From JAUMBM01 sp964441755 (lineage in GTDB: Bacteria; Bacteroidota; Bacteroidia; Chitinophagales; Saprospiraceae), in the NCBI GenBank assembly GCA_964441755.1, contig CAYTVG010000023.1, positions 1-57,108 of the forward strand: a stretch of 57,108 nt of DNA, read 5' to 3'. The notes under the pieces are model-generated. The model did not search any database. It was given only the letters and a program-made list of their open reading frames with translations, and had not been told where the DNA came from. The translations under genes were made by a program, and so were the position numbers. Positions 35,408-44,052 of the stretch are shown piece after piece; within the stretch, counting starts at the first letter, position 1; every line of letters begins with the position of its first letter.

Positions 35408-35632
35408 AAAAAATGCCATTATTTTTGTTTGTTGGCAAAAATGAGTGAGGGTATCCGGCGATTGCTGTGGGGGAAAAACATACGTCTTCTCGAATGTCCT
35501 TGTGCTGCGGAGAGGACATAGCGGGTGCTACCTGACTGAAAAAAGCCGGCGATTGGGAACTAATCAGAGAATTCCGAACCTGCTCTGCATTCCCCCTGTA
35601 TCCTGAATGTTCAATAGCTGCAAAATTGAGTT

Positions 35633-36403
35633 ATGTCAAAAATCATTGATCGTCAAATATGGAAGCATTTTGAGGGGAAAGGGTATTTCGACCGAGATGC
35701 GCTTAGTTCCTTTTTGACGGATTTGAACCCGGAAGTCACAGAAAGTGCTTTGACCTGGAGAATACATAATCTGGTCAAACGAGGCGTGATTGGCCAGGCC
35801 AGGCTGGGCGTATATACCATTGCCGGTAAACAAGCCTACAAACCATTTATATCAGGCAAGCTGGCTCAATTATCCAAGGTTGTAGCCAAGGAGTTTGACA
35901 AGCTGGATTATTGCCTGTGGACTACCGAATGGTTCAATGATTTTACCCTGCATCAGTTAGGAAGCTTTTTCTACGTTTTGGAGGTGGAGAAGGATTTTGC
36001 AGAGGAAGTGTTCAATGCGTACGCAGCATCTAAGCAATATCGGGTGTATCTGGATCCGAAAATGGATGTCATGCAAAGGTATGTAGAAAGTGAAATTTCA
36101 GTCATCATAAAGCCGCTGATCAGCCGTTCGCCAAAGCAGAAAGTGGCCGTAAACGGGCATGGTAAGGATAGAGTCTATGTGCCGACCTTAGAGAAAATCC
36201 TGGTGGATGTCTACAGCGATACGGTCACTTTTTACGCCATTCAGGGAAGTGAAAGGCATACGCTGTTTGAAAATGCTCTACAACGCTACCCAATAAACTT
36301 TACCAGGCTTATCAGCTATGCCAGAAGAAGAAACAAAGAGGAGCAACTTAAAAGCTACTTAGAGAACAACTTTAGCCACATTATCAAAGATATCCTGGGA
36401 TGA
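35633..36403 (+). CDS. AbiEi-like / DUF6577-type antitoxin, orphan
   Basis: 256 residues. An N-terminal winged-helix-like segment (residues 1-70, ending VKRGVIGQARLGVYTI) is followed by an alpha/beta domain with LEKILVDVYSD. Proteins of this kind precede an AbiEii-type nucleotidyltransferase gene. Here the stop overlaps the ATG of the next reading frame (ATGA at 36400-36403), the usual coupling of such pairs, but the downstream gene is cut off after about 26 codons. The antitoxin is therefore left without its toxin. The family name is my recollection of motif and context. Confidence 0.65.
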   Translation: MSKIIDRQIWKHFEGKGYFDRDALSSFLTDLNPEVTESALTWRIHNLVKRGVIGQARLGVYTIAGKQAYKPFISGKLAQLSKVVAKEFDKLDYCLWTTEWFNDFTLHQLGSFFYVLEVEKDFAEEVFNAYAASKQYRVYLDPKMDVMQRYVESEISVIIKPLISRSPKQKVAVNGHGKDRVYVPTLEKILVDVYSDTVTFYAIQGSERHTLFENALQRYPINFTRLISYARRRNKEEQLKSYLENNFSHIIKDILG

Positions 36404-36507
36404 TCAAAGCCCATTGCTTTACCAAAGATTGGATAAACGGCTTCCGGCAGCAAAAGCATTTGAGGCGTATTACTCCTCAGGGTCATGGGTGGCAGCGCCA
36501 CCCATGA
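36400..36507 (+). pseudogene. Truncated AbiEii-type toxin gene
   Basis: ATG at 36400 overlaps the preceding stop. The frame reads MIKAHCFTKDWINGFRQQKH, which looks like the conserved start of nucleotidyltransferase toxins paired with DUF6577 proteins. After about codon 26 it enters the palindrome at 36476-36514 and stops. The rest of the toxin is absent. Insertion or deletion at the palindrome is the likely cause. Confidence 0.6.
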
Positions 36508-36514
36508 CCCCGAG
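36476..36514. repeat. Mobile palindrome with GGGTGGC-AGC-GCCACCC centre, copy 2
   Basis: Arms of 18 nt with one mismatch (CTCAGGGTCATGGGTGGC against its near-complement) around AGC. Compared with 34696-34730 the centre is the same and the outer arm changed on both sides (TTTT/AAAA to CATG-type pairing). It ends the truncated toxin frame. The remaining bases to 36649 hold no gene. Confidence 0.7.
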
Positions 36515-36649
36515 AAATTCCGCCGGCCAGTCCCACCGCAGCGCTTAACCTTCCCGAAACAATCCGGCTTTTTATTAATCATTCTTTATCAATGAAATAA
36601 AGTGTTGGTAACATTGGGCGCATAGCTTTGCCGGGATAAACCAAACGCT

Positions 36650-39600
36650 ATGACCAAGCAATACATGCGCGGCGGGCTTGCCTGCCTTTTTATCCTGCTT
36701 ATGTACAGCAGCGCCTGGGCGCAGACACTGCTGCACTACTGGAATTTCAACGACAACAGTTCGCTGGCGGCGCTCACAGCGCCTGCGCAGTCGGTAGGGG
36801 GGGCTGCGCTCACGGCCATCGCCGGCGGCATCAGCACCATCGATGTGGCCGGCGGCACGGGGCAGAATTTCAATGTCGAAAACCTCAATGCCCGCAACGG
36901 GGATGCCCCGGGCACGCACCTGCGCTTCAACGACCCCATCGGGGGGCAGTTGCAGTTTGACCTGCCAACCAGCGGCTACGAGCAGATTGTGGTGCAAATG
37001 GCTACCCGCCGCTCGGGCTCGGGTGCCGGCCTGCAGTTGTGGTCCTACACCGTCGATGGCAGCAACTACCTGCCTTTCGATACTCTCCTGCCCAACAATG
37101 GCAATCCGGCCCTGGCAGTGCTCGACTTTTCGGCGGTGGCCGGGGTCAGTGACAATGCCAACTTCAAGCTGCGGGTGGCTTTCGAGCAGGGGCCGGGCGG
37201 CACGGTGGGCAACAATCGCTTCGACAATGTGACGGTCGACGGCCAGCCGATAGGCGGGGGCGATACGGTGGCGCCGGTGGTGAGCATCACGCCGGCCGAC
37301 GGGGCCACCAACGTGGCCGTCAGCGTGCTGCCGACCATCTCGTTCAACGAGCCTGTGCGGCTGATTGACGACAGTCCGATCACCAACGATAATGCTGCCC
37401 AACTGGCGGAGCTGCGGCTGGGCGACGCCAACGGCGCGCCGGTGGCCTTTGCTGCTTTTTTTGAAAATAATACCCTGACGCTGCAGCCTGCCGCAGCTCT
37501 GGCCAACGGCCAGTCCTACTATGTGGCGCTGCTGCCCGACAGGGTGGAGGACGCCAGCGACAATGCCGTAGCGGCGGGGGCGGCCGCCACGTTTACAACC
37601 ATCGCCCTGCAGACGCCGCTGCAGGCGGGCGATCTGCTGGTGGTGGCTTACCGCATGAATGCGAGCGGTGCCGAAGATGAGGTGGCGCTGCTGTCGCTGG
37701 TCGATATCGAGGGCGGCACGTTTGTCTTCCTGACCGATGCCAAGTATACAAGCAATGCGCAGCCACAGTGCGCGGGGGGTATCGTGTGGACGCTGGGCGC
37801 TGAGGACTGCCTGCCTGCGGGCTCGGTAATCAGCATTCAGACGTCGGCGCTGCAGGCCAGCGTGGGTACGGTCACCGGCTCGGGCTTCGGTCTGAGCTCG
37901 GGCGGCGATCAGGTGCTGGTGTATACGGGCTCGGCAGCTGCACCCAACTACATTACGGCCCTGACGTCCAATGGCTGGGTCGAAACCAATACCAACTGCG
38001 GCGGCAGCTTGTCGATGCTGCCGGCGGGCTTGCAGGACGGGCTGTCTGCGCTCAATACGAGCACGGCACCCGGCCAGGTCAACGGCAATGCGGTCAATGC
38101 CTACTATGCCGGTCCGCAGACGGGCACGGCCGAGGCCCTGCGGGCGGCCGTGCTGGATGCGGCCAACTGGCTGGCGGTGGGCGGCGGCACAGCGCCCCAG
38201 CAGTGGCCGGCCTGGAATTTCCCCGGCGGACTCAAAGTCGAGGGGGTGGTGGTGCTCAGCAATACGTCCCTGCAGGTGACGTTCAACCGGCCGGTGGCGG
38301 CGGCTTCCGCCGAAAATCCGGCCAACTACAGCGGCCCGGCGGGCCTGCTGGCGGCCACGGCTGCCGGCAATACAGTCACCCTGACCTATGCCGCGCCTTT
38401 TGCCGCAGGCGTGGCCTACACCCTGCTGATCGAGGGGGTGGCCGACAGCAGCGGGCAGCTTATGCTTTGTCCTTATACTTTTGCTTTTAGCTTCAATACG
38501 ACCGTGGCGTTTGCGGCCACTTTCGTAAAAATCGATGAGGCAGCGGGGGCGCTGGAGCTGGTGCTCAACCTGGGCAGCCCCGGCCTTGCGTCGGTCGACC
38601 TGGTGGTGAAGCCGGCGCCTTTCAGCACGGCCGATGCGGCCGATGTGGATTTTACTTCCCGCACGCTCAATTTCGACGGCTCGAGCGGGCTCACGCAGAC
38701 GGTGAGCATCCCTGTCATCGATGATGCAGTCGCCGAGCAGCAGGCCGAGTACCTGGTGCTGAGCCTGGAAAATCCGGTAGGCCTCACCATCAGCGGCCAG
38801 CCGCTGGCGACGGTCTACATCATCGACAACGACCGGCCTGTGCCGGCACCTTCGCAGCAGATTGAGCTGCAGTATGTGGGGAGCTTTGACCCTTCGGGCA
38901 GCAGCTCCAGCACCTGCGAGATTGTTGCCTATGATGCGGCTTCCCGCCGCCTGTTTACGACCAGCGCCGTGGCCGGACTGCTGGACATCGTCGATTTTTC
39001 GAATCCTGCGAGTCCGGTGACCATCGCTTCGGTCGATATGAATGTCTATGGCGGCATCACCAGCGTGGCCGTGCACAACGGCATCGTAGCGGTCGCTTCG
39101 CCCAATGCCGATGAAACCCTGGACGGGTCGGTGGTATTTCTGGATACCAACGGCAATTTTATCCGCCAGCTCCCGGTGGGGGCACTGCCCGATATGGTGA
39201 CCTTTACGCCCGATGGCAGCAAGGTGCTGACAGCCAATGAGGGGCAGCCGAATGCCGATTATTCTGTAGACCCGGAGGGCTCGGTGAGCATCATCGATAT
39301 CTCCGCCGGCCTGGCCAATGCGGTGGTCAACACCCTGCTGTTTACGGACTTCAATGCGCAGGAGGCGGCGCTGCGGGCGGCAGGTGTGCGCAAGCTGAAG
39401 CTTAGCAGCACTATGTCGCAGGACTTTGAGCCTGAGTTTATTACAGTGAGTGCCAACAGCCAGAAGGCTTGGGTGAGCCTGCAGGAAAACAATGCGGTGG
39501 CGGAGATCGATCTGCTCAGTGGCGCGTATACCGGCCTCTGGGCGCTGGGTACCAAGGATATGAGCCTGCCGGGTAATGGTTTTGATGCTTCCGACAACAA

Positions 39601-40576
39601 CAACCAGGTGCTGATTGCCAACTGGCCGGTGAAGGCGTTTTTTATCCCGGATGCGGTGGCCAATTATACGGTCGACGGGACTACCTACCTCGTGACAGCT
39701 AATGAGGGGGATGAAAAGGAGTATACGGGTTTTGAGGAGCGTACCACGGTGGGCAATGCCGCCTATGCGCTGGATGAGACGCTCTTCCCGCAGGCGGCTG
39801 TGCTCAAGCAGTCGTTTAACCTGGGTCGCTTCCGGGTCACCAACCTCAATGGTGATCTCGACAGCGACGGCCGCTTTGAGGAGATAAACTGTGTGGGTAC
39901 GCGCTCGTTTTCGATCTTCAATGCCAATACGCAGCAGCTTGTATACGACAGTGGGGACGATTTCGAGCGCTTTACAGCGGCCAACTACCCGACGATTTTC
40001 AATGCTGACCATGAGAGCAATACGCCTAAGGTGCGCAGCCGCGCCAAGGGGCCTGAGCCCGAAGGGGTGACGCTGGCGACCATCGCCGGACAGACCTTTG
40101 CTTTCATCGCGCTGGAGCGTATCGGCGGGGTGATGGTCTACAACATCACAGACCCCGGCAATCCGGTGTTTGTCGACTACAAGAACAGCCGCAGCACTTC
40201 TGCCTATGCGGGCGACCACGGCGCTGAAGGCATCCTCTACATAGCGCCGGCCGACAGTCCGACCGACCGCGGCTACATCCTGGTGTCCAACGAAATCAGC
40301 GGTACGCTCACCATCTATGAGGTGGATGCCGATGCGCTCAGCGCGCAGGAGCAGGCGGATCCGCGCCCGAGGACTTTCGCACTTTTCCCCAATCCGGTGA
40401 GCCGGGGGCAGCAGGTGTATTTCAACCGCGCCGCCGACATACAGTTGTTTGACAATGCCGGGCGGCTGCTGCAGCAGGCCCGTAATGCGCTGACGCTGGA
40501 TACGTCAGCGCTGCGCGCCGGCTTGTATTATGTGAAAACGGCTGAGGGCCTGGTGGCTGCCTTGGTTGTGCAGTAG
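36650..40576 (+). CDS. Secreted choice-of-anchor I protein with T9SS tail
   Basis: 1308 residues. A signal peptide (GLACLFILLMYSSAWAQ) leads into a beta-sandwich region (25-200). A Big_5-type Ig-like domain follows (DTVAPVVSITPADGATNV, about 203-320), then a second region containing VFLTDAKY, another Ig-like segment (VVLSNTSLQVTFNRP), and a Calx-beta-like domain (about 620-730). The propeller-like choice-of-anchor I domain covers about 740-1220 (DMVTFTPDGSKVLTANEGQ, EPEGVTLATIAGQTFAFIA). The C-terminal ~70 residues (FALFPNPVSRGQQVYF through GLYYVKT) are a T9SS type A sorting signal. It is therefore exported through the outer membrane and probably surface-attached. Enzymatic role is unclear; related domains resemble phytase/phosphatase-like propellers. 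Confidence 0.85.
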   Translation: MTKQYMRGGLACLFILLMYSSAWAQTLLHYWNFNDNSSLAALTAPAQSVGGAALTAIAGGISTIDVAGGTGQNFNVENLNARNGDAPGTHLRFNDPIGGQLQFDLPTSGYEQIVVQMATRRSGSGAGLQLWSYTVDGSNYLPFDTLLPNNGNPALAVLDFSAVAGVSDNANFKLRVAFEQGPGGTVGNNRFDNVTVDGQPIGGGDTVAPVVSITPADGATNVAVSVLPTISFNEPVRLIDDSPITNDNAAQLAELRLGDANGAPVAFAAFFENNTLTLQPAAALANGQSYYVALLPDRVEDASDNAVAAGAAATFTTIALQTPLQAGDLLVVAYRMNASGAEDEVALLSLVDIEGGTFVFLTDAKYTSNAQPQCAGGIVWTLGAEDCLPAGSVISIQTSALQASVGTVTGSGFGLSSGGDQVLVYTGSAAAPNYITALTSNGWVETNTNCGGSLSMLPAGLQDGLSALNTSTAPGQVNGNAVNAYYAGPQTGTAEALRAAVLDAANWLAVGGGTAPQQWPAWNFPGGLKVEGVVVLSNTSLQVTFNRPVAAASAENPANYSGPAGLLAATAAGNTVTLTYAAPFAAGVAYTLLIEGVADSSGQLMLCPYTFAFSFNTTVAFAATFVKIDEAAGALELVLNLGSPGLASVDLVVKPAPFSTADAADVDFTSRTLNFDGSSGLTQTVSIPVIDDAVAEQQAEYLVLSLENPVGLTISGQPLATVYIIDNDRPVPAPSQQIELQYVGSFDPSGSSSSTCEIVAYDAASRRLFTTSAVAGLLDIVDFSNPASPVTIASVDMNVYGGITSVAVHNGIVAVASPNADETLDGSVVFLDTNGNFIRQLPVGALPDMVTFTPDGSKVLTANEGQPNADYSVDPEGSVSIIDISAGLANAVVNTLLFTDFNAQEAALRAAGVRKLKLSSTMSQDFEPEFITVSANSQKAWVSLQENNAVAEIDLLSGAYTGLWALGTKDMSLPGNGFDASDNNNQVLIANWPVKAFFIPDAVANYTVDGTTYLVTANEGDEKEYTGFEERTTVGNAAYALDETLFPQAAVLKQSFNLGRFRVTNLNGDLDSDGRFEEINCVGTRSFSIFNANTQQLVYDSGDDFERFTAANYPTIFNADHESNTPKVRSRAKGPEPEGVTLATIAGQTFAFIALERIGGVMVYNITDPGNPVFVDYKNSRSTSAYAGDHGAEGILYIAPADSPTDRGYILVSNEISGTLTIYEVDADALSAQEQADPRPRTFALFPNPVSRGQQVYFNRAADIQLFDNAGRLLQQARNALTLDTSALRAGLYYVKTAEGLVAALVVQ

Positions 40577-40582
40577 GGGAGG

Positions 40583-40613
40583 GCTGTCGGGGCGGCTTAG
40601 CCGCCCCGACAGC
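40583..40613. terminator. Strong hairpin after the choice-of-anchor I gene
   Basis: Perfect 14-bp stem GCTGTCGGGGCGGC / GCCGCCCCGACAGC with a 3-nt loop, 6 nt after the stop codon. It lacks a T-run, so it may act as an RNA-stabilising 3' end or as a terminator assisted by other factors. Confidence 0.6.
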
Positions 40614-40663
40614 GCTTAGGGCAGGCTGGTCCTGACAGGCTGTCAAAAGGCGCCTGAGGAAAT

Positions 40664-40733
40664 GGCTTGCTGTAAAATCAACAGGTTCATGGGTGGCACG
40701 CCACCCATGAACCTGTTGATTTTACAGCAAGCC
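40664..40733. repeat. 34-bp perfect palindrome between convergent genes
   Basis: Left arm 40664-40697 and right arm 40700-40733 are perfect complements over 34 nt with only AC between them. The centre GGGTGGC-AC-GCCACCC relates it to the palindromes at 34696 and 36476. The right arm and the following bases match the sequence beside the ~425 bp repeat at 34715-34790. Its place between two convergent genes suits a bidirectional terminator. Confidence 0.8.
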
Positions 40734-40749
40734 AAATATATTTTTAAGC

Positions 40750-41355
40750 CTACCTAAAAAGCCCCAGCTTCAGCCCCGCGTAAGCGGTGAGGCCGGCCAG
40801 GTCTGACTGGTTGAAGTTGCGGTAGTTCATCTGGCTGAGGAGGCGGTAGCCGGCGCCGGCCTGGAAGCGGGCGTACTTGTGCAGGTTGAGCTCGAGCATG
40901 GCGGCGGGCTCCAGTTGGAAGAAGTTGGCTTCGCCTAAGCCGGGATCCCCGGTTTCATTGTCCATCTGCACTTCGCCATAGCCAAAGTAGACAGGGAAGC
41001 TGAGGTGGACCAGTTTTTCGGGGAAGAGGGTATACTCGATGAAGCCGCCGACCGTCCAGTAGTCCATGTAGATGCCCGGCAGCGTTTCGCTTTGGGGGAT
41101 GACGTTGTTGACGGAGGTGTTGAAGTAACCGCCGATGGCCAGTTTGTCTTTGAGCAGTATGCCTGTGCGGAGGTTAAAGAGGGCGGCTTCTCCGCCGTCC
41201 AATTGGCCGAAACCTATAGAAGGGGCTGCAAAGAAGCCGAGGTCTGCTGCGCTGATGGGGCTTCCGTTGCCGAAGAGTGTGTTGGCTTCCTGCGCAGTCA
41301 GCGGGGTTTGCAGGAACAGCAGGCAGCTGAGTGCCGATAAAAGGATAGTTTTCAT
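40750..41355 (-). CDS. Outer-membrane beta-barrel protein
   Basis: 201 residues from the ATG at 41355. An upstream in-frame ATG at 41394 would add 13 residues ahead of the signal peptide. The signal peptide is MKTILLSALSCLLFLQTPLTAQ. The mature part alternates hydrophobic and polar residues (AALFNLRTGILLKDKLAIGG, HLSFPVYFGYGEVQM, AYAGLKLGLF) and ends in Phe-Arg, as expected for an 8-10 strand barrel. No substrate can be named. Fragments of this gene's 3' end are scattered at 29643, 31064 and 34762, so it or a relative is the source of a repeat family. Confidence 0.75.
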   Translation of the reverse strand: MKTILLSALSCLLFLQTPLTAQEANTLFGNGSPISAADLGFFAAPSIGFGQLDGGEAALFNLRTGILLKDKLAIGGYFNTSVNNVIPQSETLPGIYMDYWTVGGFIEYTLFPEKLVHLSFPVYFGYGEVQMDNETGDPGLGEANFFQLEPAAMLELNLHKYARFQAGAGYRLLSQMNYRNFNQSDLAGLTAYAGLKLGLFR

Positions 41356-41934
41356 TTGGTTTGTTGATTTATGGTTTAACGTTATTCTTGTCACGGCCCC
41401 GGCCGGCCGCTGCGCGCTTGCCGGACAGCGGGGGGCAGGGCGAAAAGCGCGCTGCTGATGGGCCCGGCGGCAGGCCCGGCTGTGTGCAAAGGCCCGGTGG
41501 TGGTCAGGCTTTTGACAGGGATGCTACTGCAGCGCGCGGGTGTTGGTGTATTTATGAGAATGACAATCCCGGCAGATATTTGTTCGCTGCGGCAATGGCA
41601 GAGGGGCTTTTGGGGCGGCGCTGGCCGCCCCAAAAAAAGAATGATCGCCCGGGCCTGTCCTGAAAAACCGGACAGTTTGGGCCCGTGGGTAGAGCGGCAG
41701 CGGTCATTATAACAGCTACTATGCAGCAGGCGACAGCCTCGCGGAGGATGAAAATGATAGCTGCGTTGGTGAAGAGCCGGCTTGCGCAGGCCGTTAGGTT
41801 GGTCAGGGGCATTCTACACCCTTTCGGGTATATAAATAAATTTTGGCATGTTTTTATACCCTATGTGGTGTAATCGGCAAATAAACACCCATATGTACAC
41901 CCGAAAAGGTATATTGCATGACATTATCAGCATT
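41356..41934. other. Spacer upstream of the barrel gene
   Basis: There is no convincing gene. A 12-bp perfect stem TTTTGGGGCGGC/GCCGCCCCAAAA with a 4-nt loop lies at 41608-41635, followed by A-runs. It is a minus-strand terminator candidate without an obvious minus-strand gene to its right. An open frame 41685-41873 has no recognisable feature. Confidence 0.45.
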
Positions 41935-42760
41935 ATGTAGGTAGCAAGGTCCCCGTTGTTTTCCCGAGCCCCGTTAGGGGCGTGATATGGGTAGCAACGG
42001 CCCCGGTGTTTTCTACCCACATTCCGTCCCTACGGGACTACCCACATTCCGTCCCTACGGGACTACCCACATCCCGTCCCTACGGGACTACCCACATCCC
42101 GTCCCTACGGGTCTACCCACATCCCGTCCCTATGGGACTCCTGAAAACAACGGCTCCGGTGTTTTCTACCTACATCGTGTCCCTACGGGTCTATCTACAT
42201 CGCGTCCCTACGGGTCTACGGAAAACAACGGCCCCGTTGTTTTCCAGAGCCCCGTTAGGGGCGTGATATGGGTAGCAGTCCCCGTTGTTTTCCCGAGTCC
42301 CGTAGGGACGAAATGTGGGTATGATTCTCCATCATCCATTATTCCAACGGTTTGAAAATATACCGTTCATCGTATGTAACTCCGGAAAACACCGGGGTTG
42401 TTGTTTTCTACCCACATCGCGTCCCTACGGGACTACCCACATCCCGTCCCTATGGGACTCCTGAAAACAACGGCTCCGGTGTTTTCTACCTACATCGTGT
42501 CCCTACGGGTCTATCTACATCGCGTCCCTACGGGTCTACGGAAAACAACGGCCCCGTTGTTTTCCAGAGCCCCGTTAGGGGCGTGATATGGGTAGCAACG
42601 GCCCCGGTGTTTTCCAGAGCCCCGTAGGGGCGTGATATGGGTAACAATGGCCCCAGTGTTTTCCAGAGCCCCGTAGGGGCGTGATATGGGTAACACCAGC
42701 CCCGGTGTCTTCTACCCACATCGCGTCCCCACGAGACGCCTGGAAACAACGGCACAAACC
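41935..42760. repeat. Composite dispersed repeat array, copy 3
   Basis: The longest of the three arrays. Plus units with GCCCCGTTAGGGGC and inverted units with CCCGTCCCTACGGGACTA alternate, and the core with AACGGT/ACCGTT is at 42324-42415. Inside it, a block of about 160 nt at 42113-42275 is repeated almost exactly at 42435-42598, a recent internal duplication. It is followed by the 97-nt element copy at 42763. Confidence 0.75.
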
Positions 42761-42762
42761 AG

Positions 42763-42859
42763 ATTGTCGAATAAAATCGCTGATGCACCTGGCATCCGAT
42801 GAAAATTGTCCAACAAATAAAGGCGTTCTTAAATATTGTATATTTTTTAATACGACAAC
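42763..42859. repeat. ~97 bp element with inverted termini, copy 2
   Basis: Starts ATTGTCGAATAAAAT and ends TTTTTAATACGACAA. The interior is the same as at 30816-30912, with scattered substitutions. It is again placed at the right edge of a composite array, so array and element may move together. Confidence 0.6.
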
Positions 42860-43013
42860 TTGATTTGCGCCCTCTCAGCACCTGCATAGCTGACATCAGC
42901 CGCCACAACCGCTCCAACTTCGTTTGCATACACCCTCACAGCGCTTGCGCAGCTCCCCCCCGGCCATCCAACAATTCACACTTCCCTCCCGCCATTTACC
43001 TGATAGCCAGGCA

Positions 43014-43916
43014 TCAATGCAGCAGCCGATACTCCGTCGGCGTCTTGCCGGTCTTCTGCTTGAAAAGCTTGTTGAAATACTGGGGGTACTCAAACCCGAG
43101 GCGGTAGGCAACTTCGCTGATGTTGTAGTCGGTGTGCAGCAGCAACTGCTTGGCCTCCTCGATGAGGCGGTAGTGAATGTGCTCCTGCGCATGCATGCCG
43201 GTCTCTTTTTTGAGCAGGTCGCTGAGGTAGCCGGGCGATAGGTTGACCTGCTCGGCGAGCTGCCGGACGGTGGGCAGGCTCTGCCGCGCCTGCGGGCCGA
43301 AGTAGCGCTGCAGGATGGCCTCCACCTCGGCCACCACGGTCTTGTTGGCAGTCGTGCGGGTGATGAGCTGGCGGCCGTAGAACCTCGTGCAGTAGTTGAG
43401 CAGCAGCTCGATGGTGCTCACAATAATCTGCTGGCTGTGGATGTCTATGTTTTCCTGCAGCTCGGCAGCTATCTTCTGCACACAGTCGTGCAGGATGTGC
43501 TTCTCTTTGTCGGACAGGTGCAGGGCCTCGGTCACGGCATAGGTAAAAAAACTGTAGCTTTTCATCTTCTCGCCCAGTGAGCCGGCGCGGAGGAGGTCGG
43601 GATGAAAAAACAGCCCCCAGCCCCGCCTGTTGGGCGGGTCGCCTTCGTCGGCGTCCATCTCCAGGATCTGGTGGGGCGCCATGCAGATCAGGCTGCCGTC
43701 CTGAAAATCGAGGTGCTTGCGCCCGTATTTGACGGTATTGTGGCAGTCGTTTTTGAACATGACCGAGTAAAAATCGGTCGTTATGCGGCGGCTGGCGGGG
43801 TAGGCTTCGCGCACCTGCCCAAAGTCGACAACCGCCACGAGGGGGTGGGTATTGTTGGGCAGCCGGAGCAGCCTGCAAAGGTCGGCGATGGAGCTGAGGT
43901 GGATGATGGCGCTCAT
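43014..43916 (-). CDS. AraC-family transcriptional regulator
   Basis: 300 residues from the ATG at 43916. The longer frame to 44135 is low-complexity and crosses a terminator hairpin. The N-terminal cupin-like sensing part contains FKNDCHNTVKYGRKHLDF and MAPHQILEMDADEG. The C-terminal HTH domain has VRQLAEQVNLSPGYLSDLL and ISEVAYRLGFEYPQYFNKLF. The SDR gene lies upstream on the same strand, separated by a hairpin terminator, so this gene may control it or be transcribed separately. Confidence 0.9.
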   Translation of the reverse strand: MSAIIHLSSIADLCRLLRLPNNTHPLVAVVDFGQVREAYPASRRITTDFYSVMFKNDCHNTVKYGRKHLDFQDGSLICMAPHQILEMDADEGDPPNRRGWGLFFHPDLLRAGSLGEKMKSYSFFTYAVTEALHLSDKEKHILHDCVQKIAAELQENIDIHSQQIIVSTIELLLNYCTRFYGRQLITRTTANKTVVAEVEAILQRYFGPQARQSLPTVRQLAEQVNLSPGYLSDLLKKETGMHAQEHIHYRLIEEAKQLLLHTDYNISEVAYRLGFEYPQYFNKLFKQKTGKTPTEYRLLH

Positions 43917-44011
43917 TGGCGGGTGGTATGGGCCGGCTGGCCGCCCGGGGCGCCTGCCGGCAAGGTTTTTTAAAAAAAAGCGCTGCCGCGCCTGCAAGGT
44001 TACACAAAAAA

Positions 44012-44045
44012 GGGCATGCTTTTCCCGCCCGGGAAAAGCACGCCC
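44012..44045 (-). terminator. Terminator after the SDR gene
   Basis: A 16-bp stem with one mismatch (GGGCATGCTTTTCCCG against CGGGAAAAGCACGCCC) and a 2-nt loop. Read on the minus strand it comes 7 nt after the SDR stop and is followed by TTTTTTGTG; on the plus strand it is followed by eight T. It should terminate in both directions. Confidence 0.8.
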
Positions 44046-44052
44046 CTTTTTT

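Noticed and set aside
36575..40219. 1214-codon minus-strand frame opposite the choice-of-anchor gene
   Set aside because: Shadow frame in GC-rich DNA; low-complexity Arg/His/Gly-rich translation without motifs, whereas the plus frame has signal peptide, domains and T9SS tail.
27529..42627. Open frames with VPTGLPTFRPYGTPEN-like repeats in the arrays
   Set aside because: They are the non-coding repeat units read in several frames, lack starts with context and occur on both strands; not a protein family.
27350..42760. Possible CRISPR array in the GCCCC..GGGGC repeat regions
   Set aside because: Units are irregular in length, occur in both orientations and have no unique spacers; no cas genes are present.
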